Assembly (NCBI GenBank): GCA_902364645.1
Contig: CABJEP010000005.1
Coordinates: forward strand, 1-64,000
Source: Coriobacteriaceae bacterium
GTDB taxonomy: Bacteria > Actinomycetota > Coriobacteriia > Coriobacteriales > Coriobacteriaceae
Direction of reading: 5' to 3'
DNA length: 64,000 nucleotides
The notes below the pieces were generated by a model, which did not search any database, was not told the origin of the DNA, and saw only the letters and a program-made list of their open reading frames with translations. Position numbers and translations under genes: made by a program. Below are positions 32,516 through 40,581 of the stretch, one piece after another (the first letter of the stretch is position 1; each line of letters starts with the position of its first letter).

Positions 32516-34795
32516 ATGGAGCATACGTTATTGGACGGGGCGCGCTGGATCGCAGGCGCGCCGTTTTGCTACGAGCCCGAGTCGGCTTTTTTTGGCGAAA
32601 CATATCGAAACCATGTGGTCATGGGGTCGTTTGAGCTTGAAAGCGTGCCCGCACGGGCCGAGCTCGAGCTGGCGGTGCTGGGCTATGCGCGCGTGCGCAT
32701 CAACGGTAAGCGCGCGGATGGCTCCGAGCTTCTCGGATGGTGGACCAACTTTACCAAAAAGGTCTATGCGCACAAGGTCGACGTGGCGGGCCTTTTGCAT
32801 GAGGGTGAAAACGAGATCCAGATCGAGCTCGGCAACGGATTTTTTAACCCCTCGCCCTTACGCCTGTTTGGCAAGTACAACCTGCGCGAGCGCCTGACCG
32901 AGGTCGGCACGCCCCGCGTGGCCGCACGGCTCGTCGACGGCGAGGGCAAGGTGCTCGTTGCCACCGATGCCTCGTGGAGTGTGCGCGAGGGCGACCTCCT
33001 GTTCAATAACGTGTATCTGGGCGAGGTGTTTGACCTGCGCGGGGGTGCTCCCGCGGCAGGCCCGTGCCCTGTGACGGTATATGACGATACTCGCTCGGTC
33101 GAGCTCACGCCGGTCGCCCCGTGCGTGCGCGCGGGAAGCATTGCGCCCGTGCGGATCTTTGAGCACGAGGGGGCGACGGTTGTCGACTTTGGCGAGGTCG
33201 TCGCCGGATTTTTGCGTATGCGCGTGGCGGCTCACGCGGGTGCGCGCATCGAGCTTCTCTATTCCGAGACCTGGCGCGATGGCGGCCCTTATACAGGGAC
33301 GGCGGTTGCGGGCTATGCCGGCATGGAGACTCCGCGCGGCGTGTGTCCCGGCGGTCCCGACGCTCCCGAGCCGGCCGAGCAGCACGACTCGGTGCTCTGC
33401 CACGAGGGCGTCAACGAGTTTGAGAACCGCTTCTGCTGGCATTCGTTCCGATACGTGAGCGTGACGGGCGCGTCTGCTGCCGACATCGTCGAGGCGGTGG
33501 CGACCTATGTGCATACGGACCTTGCGCAGGTGGGTAAGCTTGAGCTGGGCTGCGAGCGCTTTGAGCGGCTGCACGAGGCTGCGATCCGCACCAAGCTCAA
33601 CAACAACCACGGCCTGTTTGAGGACTGCGCGCGCGAGCGCTTTGGCTACGGCGGCGATATGGTGGCCCTCGCCGCGTCCCAGACGTTCTCGTTTAACGTC
33701 GCGGGCCTCATCGACAAGACGCTTGCGGATTTTGCACGCGATCAGACGGAGCGAGGCGGCCTTCCCGAGACGGCGCCGTTCATGGGTATCGGCTCCAACG
33801 GGCCCGCCTATGGCGAGGGGCCGCTTATATGGCAGATCGCCTACCCGTATCTGGCGCTTGTTGCAGATCGTGTCTGCGGGCGACGCGACCTGCTCGAGCG
33901 GGAGTGGGCGGGCATCGAGCGCTTTGGCGACTACCTGCTCGGCTTTGATGCGGCAGAGCTCGCTCCGCACTGCCTGGGCGACCACGGCAGCCTGATTGCG
34001 CAGGGCTTCTCGAGCGGCAGCCCCGACAAGGAGTTTGTGGGCTGGTGCGCAATCCTTTGGGCGCTCGGCCTTGTGTGCGAGGCGGGGGAGCGCTTAGGCT
34101 GCGATGTCGAGCGCTTTGCTGCGGCCGCCGCAGAGCTGCGGCCCCGGATCATCGATCGCTTTAAGCACGAGAACGGATCGTTTGGCGACGGGACCCAGAC
34201 GTCTTGGGCGTTTGCCGCGGAGCTCGGCCTGGGCGACCAGTCGGAGCTGGTGGGCGCACTGGTGCGTGCGATCAAGGCCGAAGGTGGCGTGCTCACCACG
34301 GGCATCTTCGGTACCTCGTTTGCCTTTAGGCTGCTTGCGGAGTATGGCTACAGCGAGCTTCTTGAGCGCTGGCTGCTGCGCGAGGAGAACCCGAGCCTAC
34401 TCGGAATGCTCGCCGACGGCAACGGGGCGCTTATCGAGATGTTCGACGATCCTTTGGCCTCGTGCGACCATGCCATGTTCTCGAGCTACGACCAGTGGTT
34501 CTACGAGGGTCTGGGTGGCCTTTTAGTTGCGCGCGACGCGCAGGGCTGCGACAAGCTCACGGTCAAGCCCTACCTTTCGCACGCCACGGACAGTTTTGCC
34601 TGTACGTGGAAGACCTGCAAGGGCGCGGCACGCGTGGAGTGGAAGCGCGCGGACGGCGCGGTCACGGTTGCCGTCGAGGTGCCCGAGGGCGTCGAGACGG
34701 CCATCGAGTCCCCCTGGGGCTCGGAGGTCCTCTCGTCAAAGACAGAGGGCACGCGTACCGTCATGGTCGTTTCTGAAGAGAAAGGGGGCTGCTAG
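32516..34795 (+). CDS. GH78 alpha-L-rhamnosidase, cytoplasmic
   Basis: A 759-residue glycoside hydrolase family 78 enzyme that releases terminal L-rhamnose. An N-terminal beta domain (about 30-190, Bac_rhamnosid_N type) and a further beta domain lead into the (alpha/alpha)6 barrel (about 330-670), with a C-terminal beta domain. The hallmark DCARERFGYGGD aligns with the GH78 block D-x-x-x-R-x-E-x-x-G-x-x-G-D, placing the general-acid region at E374-D381. There is no signal peptide, so it acts on substrate already imported by the PTS. It follows the PTS gene by 82 bp and touches the next gene. It may act on 6-phosphorylated rhamnosides; specificity is inferred. Confidence 0.88.
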   Translation: MEHTLLDGARWIAGAPFCYEPESAFFGETYRNHVVMGSFELESVPARAELELAVLGYARVRINGKRADGSELLGWWTNFTKKVYAHKVDVAGLLHEGENEIQIELGNGFFNPSPLRLFGKYNLRERLTEVGTPRVAARLVDGEGKVLVATDASWSVREGDLLFNNVYLGEVFDLRGGAPAAGPCPVTVYDDTRSVELTPVAPCVRAGSIAPVRIFEHEGATVVDFGEVVAGFLRMRVAAHAGARIELLYSETWRDGGPYTGTAVAGYAGMETPRGVCPGGPDAPEPAEQHDSVLCHEGVNEFENRFCWHSFRYVSVTGASAADIVEAVATYVHTDLAQVGKLELGCERFERLHEAAIRTKLNNNHGLFEDCARERFGYGGDMVALAASQTFSFNVAGLIDKTLADFARDQTERGGLPETAPFMGIGSNGPAYGEGPLIWQIAYPYLALVADRVCGRRDLLEREWAGIERFGDYLLGFDAAELAPHCLGDHGSLIAQGFSSGSPDKEFVGWCAILWALGLVCEAGERLGCDVERFAAAAAELRPRIIDRFKHENGSFGDGTQTSWAFAAELGLGDQSELVGALVRAIKAEGGVLTTGIFGTSFAFRLLAEYGYSELLERWLLREENPSLLGMLADGNGALIEMFDDPLASCDHAMFSSYDQWFYEGLGGLLVARDAQGCDKLTVKPYLSHATDSFACTWKTCKGAARVEWKRADGAVTVAVEVPEGVETAIESPWGSEVLSSKTEGTRTVMVVSEEKGGC

Positions 34796-36697
34796 ATGAG
34801 CTACCCACATCTGTTTTCTCCCATTAAGCTGGGCGACACGCTTGTGCAGAACCGTATCGTCGCAAACCCCATGAGCGAGCATTACGAGGATCGCTGCCGC
34901 GGTGGCGCCGGTGTCGTGATCTGCGGGCACACCATTGTGGAGCCCGGGCGCTCGTCGTGGATGAGCGCCGATGAGCCGTATGCATTCTCCAAGTACGAGC
35001 GCGAGTCCACGGTGGCCCGCGCCCGCATGGCGCGCGCGGGTGGTGCGGCGGCAAGTATCGAGCTTGCGCATGCGGGTCAGTATGCGCGCACCGTGGACTA
35101 CGCCATGGGACCAGACGGCTTTGTGCGCGCCGATGGCATCGAGGTGCGCGCCATGACGCCCGCCATGATGGAGCATACGGCCGCATGTTGGGTGCAGGCG
35201 TGCGTTGATGCGCGCCGCGCGGGCTTTGACATGGTGTTTTTGCACTTTGGGCACGGCTGGCTCATGGGGCAGTTTTTAAGCCCGCTGTTCAACCACCGCA
35301 CGGATGGGTACGGCGGCTCCATCGAAAATCGCATGCGCTTTCCCTTGCAGGTGCTGAGCGCCTGCCGCGAGGCCGTGGGGCCGCGCTTCGCCATGGAGAT
35401 GCGCATCTCGGCTGACGAGTGGATGCCGGGCGGCATAGAGCTTGACGACGTCATCGCGTTTTGCCGCGAGGCCCAGCGCTACGTGACAAGCATTCAGGTC
35501 TCCTGCGGGCTCGATATCGAGCACGAGGCCAACGTGCACACTTCGGCAACTAACCTCGACCCGCATCTGCTCAACCTGGAGCTCGCCCGTGCCGTCAAGG
35601 CGGCAGTCGATGTCCCCGTGACGCTCGTGGGCTCCGTCGAGACGCCCGAGGAGGCGGAGCGCGCCATCGCCGAGGGCGCCTGCGACATGGTGGCGCTCGC
35701 GCGCGCCCTGGCCGCCGACCCCCTGTGGCCCGCCAAGGCACGCGACGACCGTGCCGAGGATATCGTGCCGTGCCTGCGCTGTCTGCAGTGCTACCACATT
35801 TCGACGGACCGCTGGAACGTGGGCTGCAGCGTGAACCCGCGCTTTGCCAACGAGGATTTTGTTCCGCGCACGGTGGAGCCCGCGGAGGTTTCGAAGCGCG
35901 TACTCGTGGTGGGTGCCGGCCCTGCCGGCTGCATGGCGGCGATCACAGCCTGCGCGCGCGGTCACAAGGTGGTGCTCGCGGAGCGCGCCGATCGCGTGGG
36001 CGGCAATGTGAGGCTTATCGCCCAGGAATCCCACAAGGAGGATATCGCTCGCTACTTGCACTATCTCGAGCACAAGATTGCCGGGCTCGAGCGCGCGGGT
36101 GAGCTTGACGTGCGCTTTGGGTGCGAGGTGGACCGTGTCTTTGTGGAGGAGATGGCGCCCGATGCGCTCATCGTCGCCGTGGGCGCCGAGTCGTTTGTGC
36201 CTTCCGTTCCGGGTGTCGATGCGCCCGTCGTTATGGGGTTTGCCCAGGCTATCGAGCATGTGGAGGACCTCGGCTCGCGCGTGGTGGTCGTCGGCGGCGG
36301 CACGATCGGTGCCGAGCTGGCGCTCGAGCTTGCCGAGCAAGGGCACGAGGTCAAGGTGGTCGAGATGGGGTCTGCGCTCGCGGCGCAGGGCAACTCACTC
36401 TTTAGGATTGCGCTCCGCCAGATGTTTGACAGGCAGGGCAAGGCCATCGAGGTGCTGCTCAACACTTCTTGCACCTCGATCGGCGATGAGGGCGTGTGCG
36501 TGAGCGGGCCCGATGGGGCCGAGTGCGTGCTCGCCTGCGACAACGTGGTGATCGCTGCGGGCGTGCGGCCGCGCACCGCGCTTGCCGAGGGCCTTGCGGG
36601 CGTGGTGCCCCAAACGTATCTTGTGGGTGACTGCCGCCGGGCGCGCGTCATCAAGGATGCCGTGTTTGAAGGCTACTCTGCGGCGGCATCCATCTAG
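34796..36697 (+). CDS. OYE-family Fe-S flavoprotein, NADH:flavin oxidoreductase / 2,4-dienoyl-CoA reductase-like
   Basis: A 633-residue FMN-[4Fe-4S]-FAD reductase. The FMN barrel (1-345) begins LFSPIKLGDTLVQNRIV and carries FLHFGHGWLMGQFLSP and NHRTDGYGGSIENRMRF. The cluster cysteines are C326, C329, C332 and C344 (CLRCLQC, then GCSVNP), with x2 instead of the usual x3 before the third. FAD and NAD(P)H sites are VVGAGPAGCMAA and VVVGGGTIGAELA. W155 stands where dienoyl-CoA reductases have an active Tyr. It starts one base after the GH78 stop (TAGATG), so it belongs to glycoside use; reduction of a double bond in a released aglycone is the best guess. Dienoyl-CoA reduction is the alternative. 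Confidence 0.85.
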   Translation: MSYPHLFSPIKLGDTLVQNRIVANPMSEHYEDRCRGGAGVVICGHTIVEPGRSSWMSADEPYAFSKYERESTVARARMARAGGAAASIELAHAGQYARTVDYAMGPDGFVRADGIEVRAMTPAMMEHTAACWVQACVDARRAGFDMVFLHFGHGWLMGQFLSPLFNHRTDGYGGSIENRMRFPLQVLSACREAVGPRFAMEMRISADEWMPGGIELDDVIAFCREAQRYVTSIQVSCGLDIEHEANVHTSATNLDPHLLNLELARAVKAAVDVPVTLVGSVETPEEAERAIAEGACDMVALARALAADPLWPAKARDDRAEDIVPCLRCLQCYHISTDRWNVGCSVNPRFANEDFVPRTVEPAEVSKRVLVVGAGPAGCMAAITACARGHKVVLAERADRVGGNVRLIAQESHKEDIARYLHYLEHKIAGLERAGELDVRFGCEVDRVFVEEMAPDALIVAVGAESFVPSVPGVDAPVVMGFAQAIEHVEDLGSRVVVVGGGTIGAELALELAEQGHEVKVVEMGSALAAQGNSLFRIALRQMFDRQGKAIEVLLNTSCTSIGDEGVCVSGPDGAECVLACDNVVIAAGVRPRTALAEGLAGVVPQTYLVGDCRRARVIKDAVFEGYSAAASI

Positions 36698-36742
36698 CAC
36701 ATGTGCTAGGTTGTACAGTGGGTCAGAAAGGAAGGATAGGCG

Positions 36743-37570
36743 ATGTGGATCCTCAAGAAGATCAACAACAACTGCGCGCTTGCCCGCGATGACGACGGGC
36801 AGGACCTTGTTGTCTTTGGCAAGGGCATCGCCTACCGCAGGCCCCCTTATGAGCTTAAGGACCTTTCGATCGTCGAGCGCACGTTCTACGGCGTGGGCGG
36901 GGCGTCGGTTGCCGCGCTCAAGGATATTCCGTCCGATGTGCTGCTGCTTGCGGCCGATATCGTCGATTACGCGAGCGCCAAGCTCGACACGGAGTTCAAC
37001 CCCAACGCGCCCGTGACGCTCGCCGACCATATCAATTTTGCCTGCCAGCGCGTGAGCCAGGGCGTGGTGATCGAGACGCCGCTTTCGTTTGACGTGATGC
37101 GTCTGTATCCGCGCGAGGTCGCCGTCGCCCGCCGTGCGCTCACGCTCGCAAAGAGCCGCCTGGGGGTTGCGCTTCCCGAGGCCGAGGTCACCAACATTGC
37201 TCTGCACCTGATCGACGGCGAGTCCGAGCAGAGCAACATGGAGGCTACGATCGAGGCGACGCGCGTGCTTGAGGACCTGACAGAGATCGTGGTGCGGCAC
37301 ATCGGAGCTCTCGATACCTCGTCTTTTACCTATGCGCGCTTTGCGATGCATGTGAGATTTTTGCTCGACCGTATCAAGCTGGGGGAGGACGCGGATGCCG
37401 GCTTTGGAACGATGCTTCCCGTTATGAAGGAGACGTATCCGGAGTCGTATGCCTGTACGGCAGATATTCTCGCCTACTTTATTTCCGAGCACGGCTGGGA
37501 ATGCAGCGAGAACGAGACGCTCTACCTGCTGATGCATGTTCAGCGACTTAAGGCGAGTATCGAAGGATAA
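36743..37570 (+). CDS. Transcription antiterminator, BglG/LicT family
   Basis: A 275-residue PTS-controlled RNA-binding regulator. The CAT RNA-binding domain (1-56) starts MWILKKINNNCALARD with the expected VVFGKGIAY. PRD1 (about 65-165) and PRD2 (about 170-275) hold the four phospho-histidines H96, H155, H203 and H265, each four residues before the LicT positions (100, 159, 207, 269). It should bind the RAT at 30612-30640 when substrate dephosphorylates PRD1 through the PTS, letting transcription pass the terminator. It is the last gene of the PTS-GH78-reductase unit, 45 bp after the reductase, with AGAAAGGAAGGA upstream. Thus it would also control its own expression. Confidence 0.93.
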   Translation: MWILKKINNNCALARDDDGQDLVVFGKGIAYRRPPYELKDLSIVERTFYGVGGASVAALKDIPSDVLLLAADIVDYASAKLDTEFNPNAPVTLADHINFACQRVSQGVVIETPLSFDVMRLYPREVAVARRALTLAKSRLGVALPEAEVTNIALHLIDGESEQSNMEATIEATRVLEDLTEIVVRHIGALDTSSFTYARFAMHVRFLLDRIKLGEDADAGFGTMLPVMKETYPESYACTADILAYFISEHGWECSENETLYLLMHVQRLKASIEG

Positions 37571-37591
37571 GGTCGTTTTATTTGGATGGGC

Positions 37592-37650
37592 CCCTCCCGG
37601 AAGGGACCCGGAGGGTGGCTAGGGTGGAATAAAAGGGGCTTTTTTGCTTT
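37592..37650 (+). terminator. Probable terminator after the antiterminator gene
   Basis: CCCTCCCGG and CCGGAGGG flank AAGGGA, and a second small AAAAGGGGCTTTTTT unit follows with a T run. Pairing is imperfect. Confidence 0.45.
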
Positions 37651-37708
37651 AAACGATCGAGGGTGCAGCCTTGGCAAGGGGTCGGCGGAGGGCTTTGGGC
37701 GCTATGAG

Positions 37709-38914
37709 TTACTCCAGGAGCCAGTCGATCACGTTGCGCTTGCGGACTCCTTCGTAGTTCGCGTCCGCAAACAGCGTGTCGAGCGTAAGAAGCGTCTTGG
37801 GGTAGTTGTCTCGGACTTTCTTAAAGGGGGCCAACTCTCGATTGAGGGTAGTTTCGTCGAGCGTTGTGGCTGAAACCTGAAAATAGGCTGTCTCGTCTGA
37901 CTTTAGGGCAACAAAATCGATTTCCCCGCCGTCGATATCGCCCACGTAGACGTCGTATCCACGGCGTAGGAGCTCGAGATAAACAACATTTTCGAGGATA
38001 TGACCGATATCGCTGCTTTGGGTTTTGACGAGAGCACCTCTAAGTCCAAGGTCAACGGCGTAGTATTTGCCGTTTGTTGAAAGAAGCTGCCGACCGCGCA
38101 CGTTATAGCGCGGAGCAAAGTACAGCACAAGGCTGTCTGTTAAGCCTTTGAGGTATTTGGCTACGGTTTTCTGGTCGGTTTTGTTGCCGTTGGACGAGAG
38201 CGTGTCGGAGATTTTTTTAATCGAGATCCGGTTTCCAATGCTATGGAGTAGGAACTTGGTGATATCGCGCAGGGTCGGGACGTCCGAGACCTTCAGGCGT
38301 TCGATAACGTCGCGTATGACGATGGTATCGTAGAGGCTCATAAGATAATCGCGCGCCTGGGGTCCCTGAATACCCGTCTCGGCGATAAAGGGAAAAGAGC
38401 CCCGGGTGATGTACTCGTCAAACAACTGCGCGGGAGCCTTTCCGTCATTGGTTTTTGCCGAGCAAAACTCTTTAAAGGATAGGGGCAGCATCTTGAGCTC
38501 TACGTAGCGGCCGGAGAGCAAAGTTGCCAGCTCGCTCGAGAGCAGATAAGCGTTGGAACCGGTTATGTAGAGGTCGACATTGTCCTTGATAAAAAGACTG
38601 TCGACGGCTTTTTCGAAATGCTCGACGTGCTGTATCTCGTCCAGAAAAACGTAGTTCATCTTATCGGGGACGAGTCTGGCGGAAATGTAGTCGTAGAGTG
38701 CTCTATACGACGTAAGCGACTCGAACTCCAGGTCTTCAAAGTTGAGGGATATAACCTGGTCGCCTGTGATTCCATGATCGCGCAGGTAGCTACGGTAGAT
38801 TTCGAATAGCTTTGATTTGCCGGACCTTCGCACGCCCGAAACGACCTTGATGACGTGCGAGTCTTTCCACGAAATGAGCCAGTCGAGGTACTGTTTGCGA
38901 TCAATCAGATTCAT
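37709..38914 (-). CDS. AAA-type ATPase with DUF4143 domain
   Basis: A 401-residue protein of the widespread ATP-binding DUF4143 group. Walker A is GVRRSGKSK (27-35) and Walker B is NYVFLDEIQHV, followed by a sensor region LYITGSNAYLLSS. The C-terminal DUF4143 half carries YAVDLGLRGAL and the restriction-endonuclease-like block EIDFVALKSDETAYFQVS. Function of the group is unknown; members are common in gut bacteria and archaea, often accessory. Here the gene is alone, reads against the rhamnoside operon and is more AT-rich than its neighbours, as is its upstream region (38930-39020), which hints at later acquisition. The start ATG at 38914 follows AAGAAAGGGG. Confidence 0.88.
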   Translation of the reverse strand: MNLIDRKQYLDWLISWKDSHVIKVVSGVRRSGKSKLFEIYRSYLRDHGITGDQVISLNFEDLEFESLTSYRALYDYISARLVPDKMNYVFLDEIQHVEHFEKAVDSLFIKDNVDLYITGSNAYLLSSELATLLSGRYVELKMLPLSFKEFCSAKTNDGKAPAQLFDEYITRGSFPFIAETGIQGPQARDYLMSLYDTIVIRDVIERLKVSDVPTLRDITKFLLHSIGNRISIKKISDTLSSNGNKTDQKTVAKYLKGLTDSLVLYFAPRYNVRGRQLLSTNGKYYAVDLGLRGALVKTQSSDIGHILENVVYLELLRRGYDVYVGDIDGGEIDFVALKSDETAYFQVSATTLDETTLNRELAPFKKVRDNYPKTLLTLDTLFADANYEGVRKRNVIDWLLE

Positions 38915-39086
38915 GAAACCCCTTTCTTGGCGAGAAAAAACTGGAGCAAAATCAATACTTATAGGAAATATCTAAAAATATGGAATTGAGTCTATTTTAA
39001 CAAAAAAGTTAATGAAAAATGGATTATATTCCGTAAATATCCGTAGCCGCAGGTCCGGCTAAACGGGGAGGGCACATGGGGCCAGT

Positions 39087-39128
39087 AAAAAACGCCGCAG
39101 CGGGCCTGTTTCCGTTGCGGCGTTTTTT
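39087..39128 (-). terminator. Bidirectional intrinsic terminator after the LacI gene
   Basis: AAAAAACGCCGCA (39087-39099) and TGCGGCGTTTTTT (39116-39128) form a 13-bp stem with A/T runs, giving T tails on both strands. It ends the minus-strand LacI gene. Confidence 0.85.
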
Positions 39129-39130
39129 TG

Positions 39131-40264
39131 TCACAAGTAGGCGCCTAGGTTGATGTCGGTTGTTGGGACCATGGGTTGGCCCGTCGGGTGCGGCTTGGCA
39201 TTTTGGGTGCTTACGCGCTCGAGCAAGAAGGGACGCACGAGCTCCTGACGGTTAATGTCCTCGCTGGCCGTGACCGTGGTGACGGTGCGCGCGGCGGAGC
39301 CGATGCGGACTCGTTTGGTCTTGGCGGCAGGTTTATCCTCGATTTGCTCTATGAGCAATTGAACGCCCTTGCGGCCAATCTCGTAGCCCGGGGGCGCTAC
39401 CGTAGTGAGCGGGACCGATCCGCTCCATGCAAGGGGGTTGCCGTCGCAGCCGGCCACGCGGACCTGCTCAGGGACGGAGATGCCTTTGTCGGTCAGCGCT
39501 GCGATAACGCCCGAGGCCAATACGTCGGTCAGGCCGATGACAAAATCGGGGCGCTTGTCATCAGGGCGCTCGGCAAGCTGGGCACCGATGCTGTAGCCGT
39601 CGGCAGCGGTATTCCATTCGCCGGCGTCGATGACTTCGATCTTGATATCGGGATGCAGGGCGAGGGCCTTGTGGATGCCAAGTACGCGCAAGGTGAGCTG
39701 CATAAATGCCGCTCTGCCCACAACGGTGATATGGCGTGCGCCACGGGCAACGGCGAGCTCGGCGATAATGCGGCCTTGTGCCTCGTTGTCGGCAGCCACG
39801 TAATAACCGGGCTCGGAGCAGTGGATGTCCAGATGGACGATCGGCACGGGCATCTTGGCCATGGCGGGGTGCCAGTCGGGGGACGCCATGGGCTGAACCA
39901 TGACGCCGGACATCTGCGTGCCCATAAAATAGCGCAGGTAATGATCCTCGAGAATGTCGTCGTTATCGGCATTGGCGATGAGCAAGTCATAGCCGTGCTT
40001 GCGTGCCTCGTTGTGGGCACCGCTGGCAATCTGGAGCGAAAAGCCGTGGTCGAGACGGGGGAGGACAAGGCCAAAGGACTTAGTGGTGCCGCCGGCCAGC
40101 TGGCGAGCGCTTTGGTTGGGCAGGTAGCCAAGGCGATTGATGGTCTCGTTGATGAGCTTGAGGGTCTCGGGGCGCAGCTTTTCGGGGTGGTTGAGCGCGT
40201 TGGATACCGTGCCCAGCGAGACCCCCGCCTCGCGCGCGACGTCGCTGATTTTTACCTTTGCCAT
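39131..40264 (-). CDS. LacI-family regulator, probable repressor of the rhamnose/rhamnoside regulon
   Basis: A 377-residue LacI/GalR protein. HTH at residues 4-24 (ISDVAREAGVSLGTVSNAL), hinge at LGYLPNQSARQLAG, then the effector domain; the tail after about 340 is longer than usual. The start ATG at 40264 has AAAGGGG upstream and gives MAKVKISDVA; the ATG at 40309 would add 15 unlike residues. The gene's own promoter has the palindrome TTGAAACGCATCAA (40275-40288), matching operators before rhaB (26299, 26333) and over the PTS promoter (30541). I infer that it represses all three, with rhamnose or a rhamnose derivative as inducer. It lies 8.7 kb from the PTS operon start. Confidence 0.9.
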   Translation of the reverse strand: MAKVKISDVAREAGVSLGTVSNALNHPEKLRPETLKLINETINRLGYLPNQSARQLAGGTTKSFGLVLPRLDHGFSLQIASGAHNEARKHGYDLLIANADNDDILEDHYLRYFMGTQMSGVMVQPMASPDWHPAMAKMPVPIVHLDIHCSEPGYYVAADNEAQGRIIAELAVARGARHITVVGRAAFMQLTLRVLGIHKALALHPDIKIEVIDAGEWNTAADGYSIGAQLAERPDDKRPDFVIGLTDVLASGVIAALTDKGISVPEQVRVAGCDGNPLAWSGSVPLTTVAPPGYEIGRKGVQLLIEQIEDKPAAKTKRVRIGSAARTVTTVTASEDINRQELVRPFLLERVSTQNAKPHPTGQPMVPTTDINLGAYL

Positions 40265-40274
40265 AGCGGCCCCT

Positions 40275-40330
40275 TTGATGCGTTTCAAGTACAAGGCAGA
40301 TTGTAGCATCGCCCACCCCTAGGGTGTCAA
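40275..40330 (-). promoter_or_regulatory. Promoter and auto-operator of the LacI gene
   Basis: Read on the minus strand: TTGACA (40325-40330), a 19-nt spacer and TACAAT (40300-40305), then the operator TTGAAACGCATCAA (40275-40288) just downstream of the expected start site. This points to negative autoregulation. Confidence 0.65.
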
Positions 40331-40382
40331 AACCTGCCAATTAGGGACAGGTTTATTTTGGTAGGTTTTATCTGGGCAAACG
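40325..40382. repeat. GGGACAG-type palindromic repeat, copy 3
   Basis: AAAACCTGCCAA and TTGGTAGGTTTT flank the core TTAGGGACAGGTTTATT. It is the reverse complement of the copy at 24371-24427 with few differences, including the ATCTGGGcAAACGC flank. It overlaps the -35 box of the LacI promoter. Confidence 0.75.
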
Positions 40383-40387
40383 CTGGA

Positions 40388-40434
40388 GCCCAAACCACCA
40401 CAAAGGTGCCTGTCCCCATCGTGGTGGTTTGGGC
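40388..40434. repeat. GGGACAG-type palindromic repeat, copy 4
   Basis: GCCCAAACCACCAC (40388-40401) and GTGGTGGTTTGGGC (40421-40434) are perfect 14-bp arms. The loop region AAAGGTGCCTGTCCCC is shared with the copy at 42502-42540. Confidence 0.8.
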
Positions 40435-40447
40435 ATGTGTGCATCGA

Positions 40448-40507
40448 GTGGTATCTAAGTTGAGATACCACTTCTGGTATATCAGCTTGCGCTTGCGTGA
40501 GTACAAT
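40448..40507 (+). promoter_or_regulatory. glmS upstream operator and -10 box
   Basis: GTGGTATCT (40448-40456) and AGATACCAC (40463-40471) are perfect 9-bp inverted copies, followed by a third half-site TGGTAT (40475-40480). TACAAT at 40502-40507 is a good -10. The half-site TGGTAT resembles sites of GntR/HutC-type amino-sugar regulators, but this is only a suggestion. Confidence 0.5.
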
Positions 40508-40581
40508 ACTCGAACGTTATACGTCTCAGCGCCCCCTGTGCGTGGACGTCTTGCAGTCACGCGAACGAAGGGATTTATCCT

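Larger units (their letters stand above)
40265..40581. other. Non-coding stretch between the LacI gene and glmS
   Basis: These 317 bp hold the LacI promoter/operator, two GGGACAG palindromes and the glmS promoter region with an inverted repeat. No gene or glmS-type ribozyme was recognised. Confidence 0.7.

Noticed and set aside
40440..40581. glmS ribozyme riboswitch
   Set aside because: No ribozyme core or the length needed was found between the repeat and the start codon.
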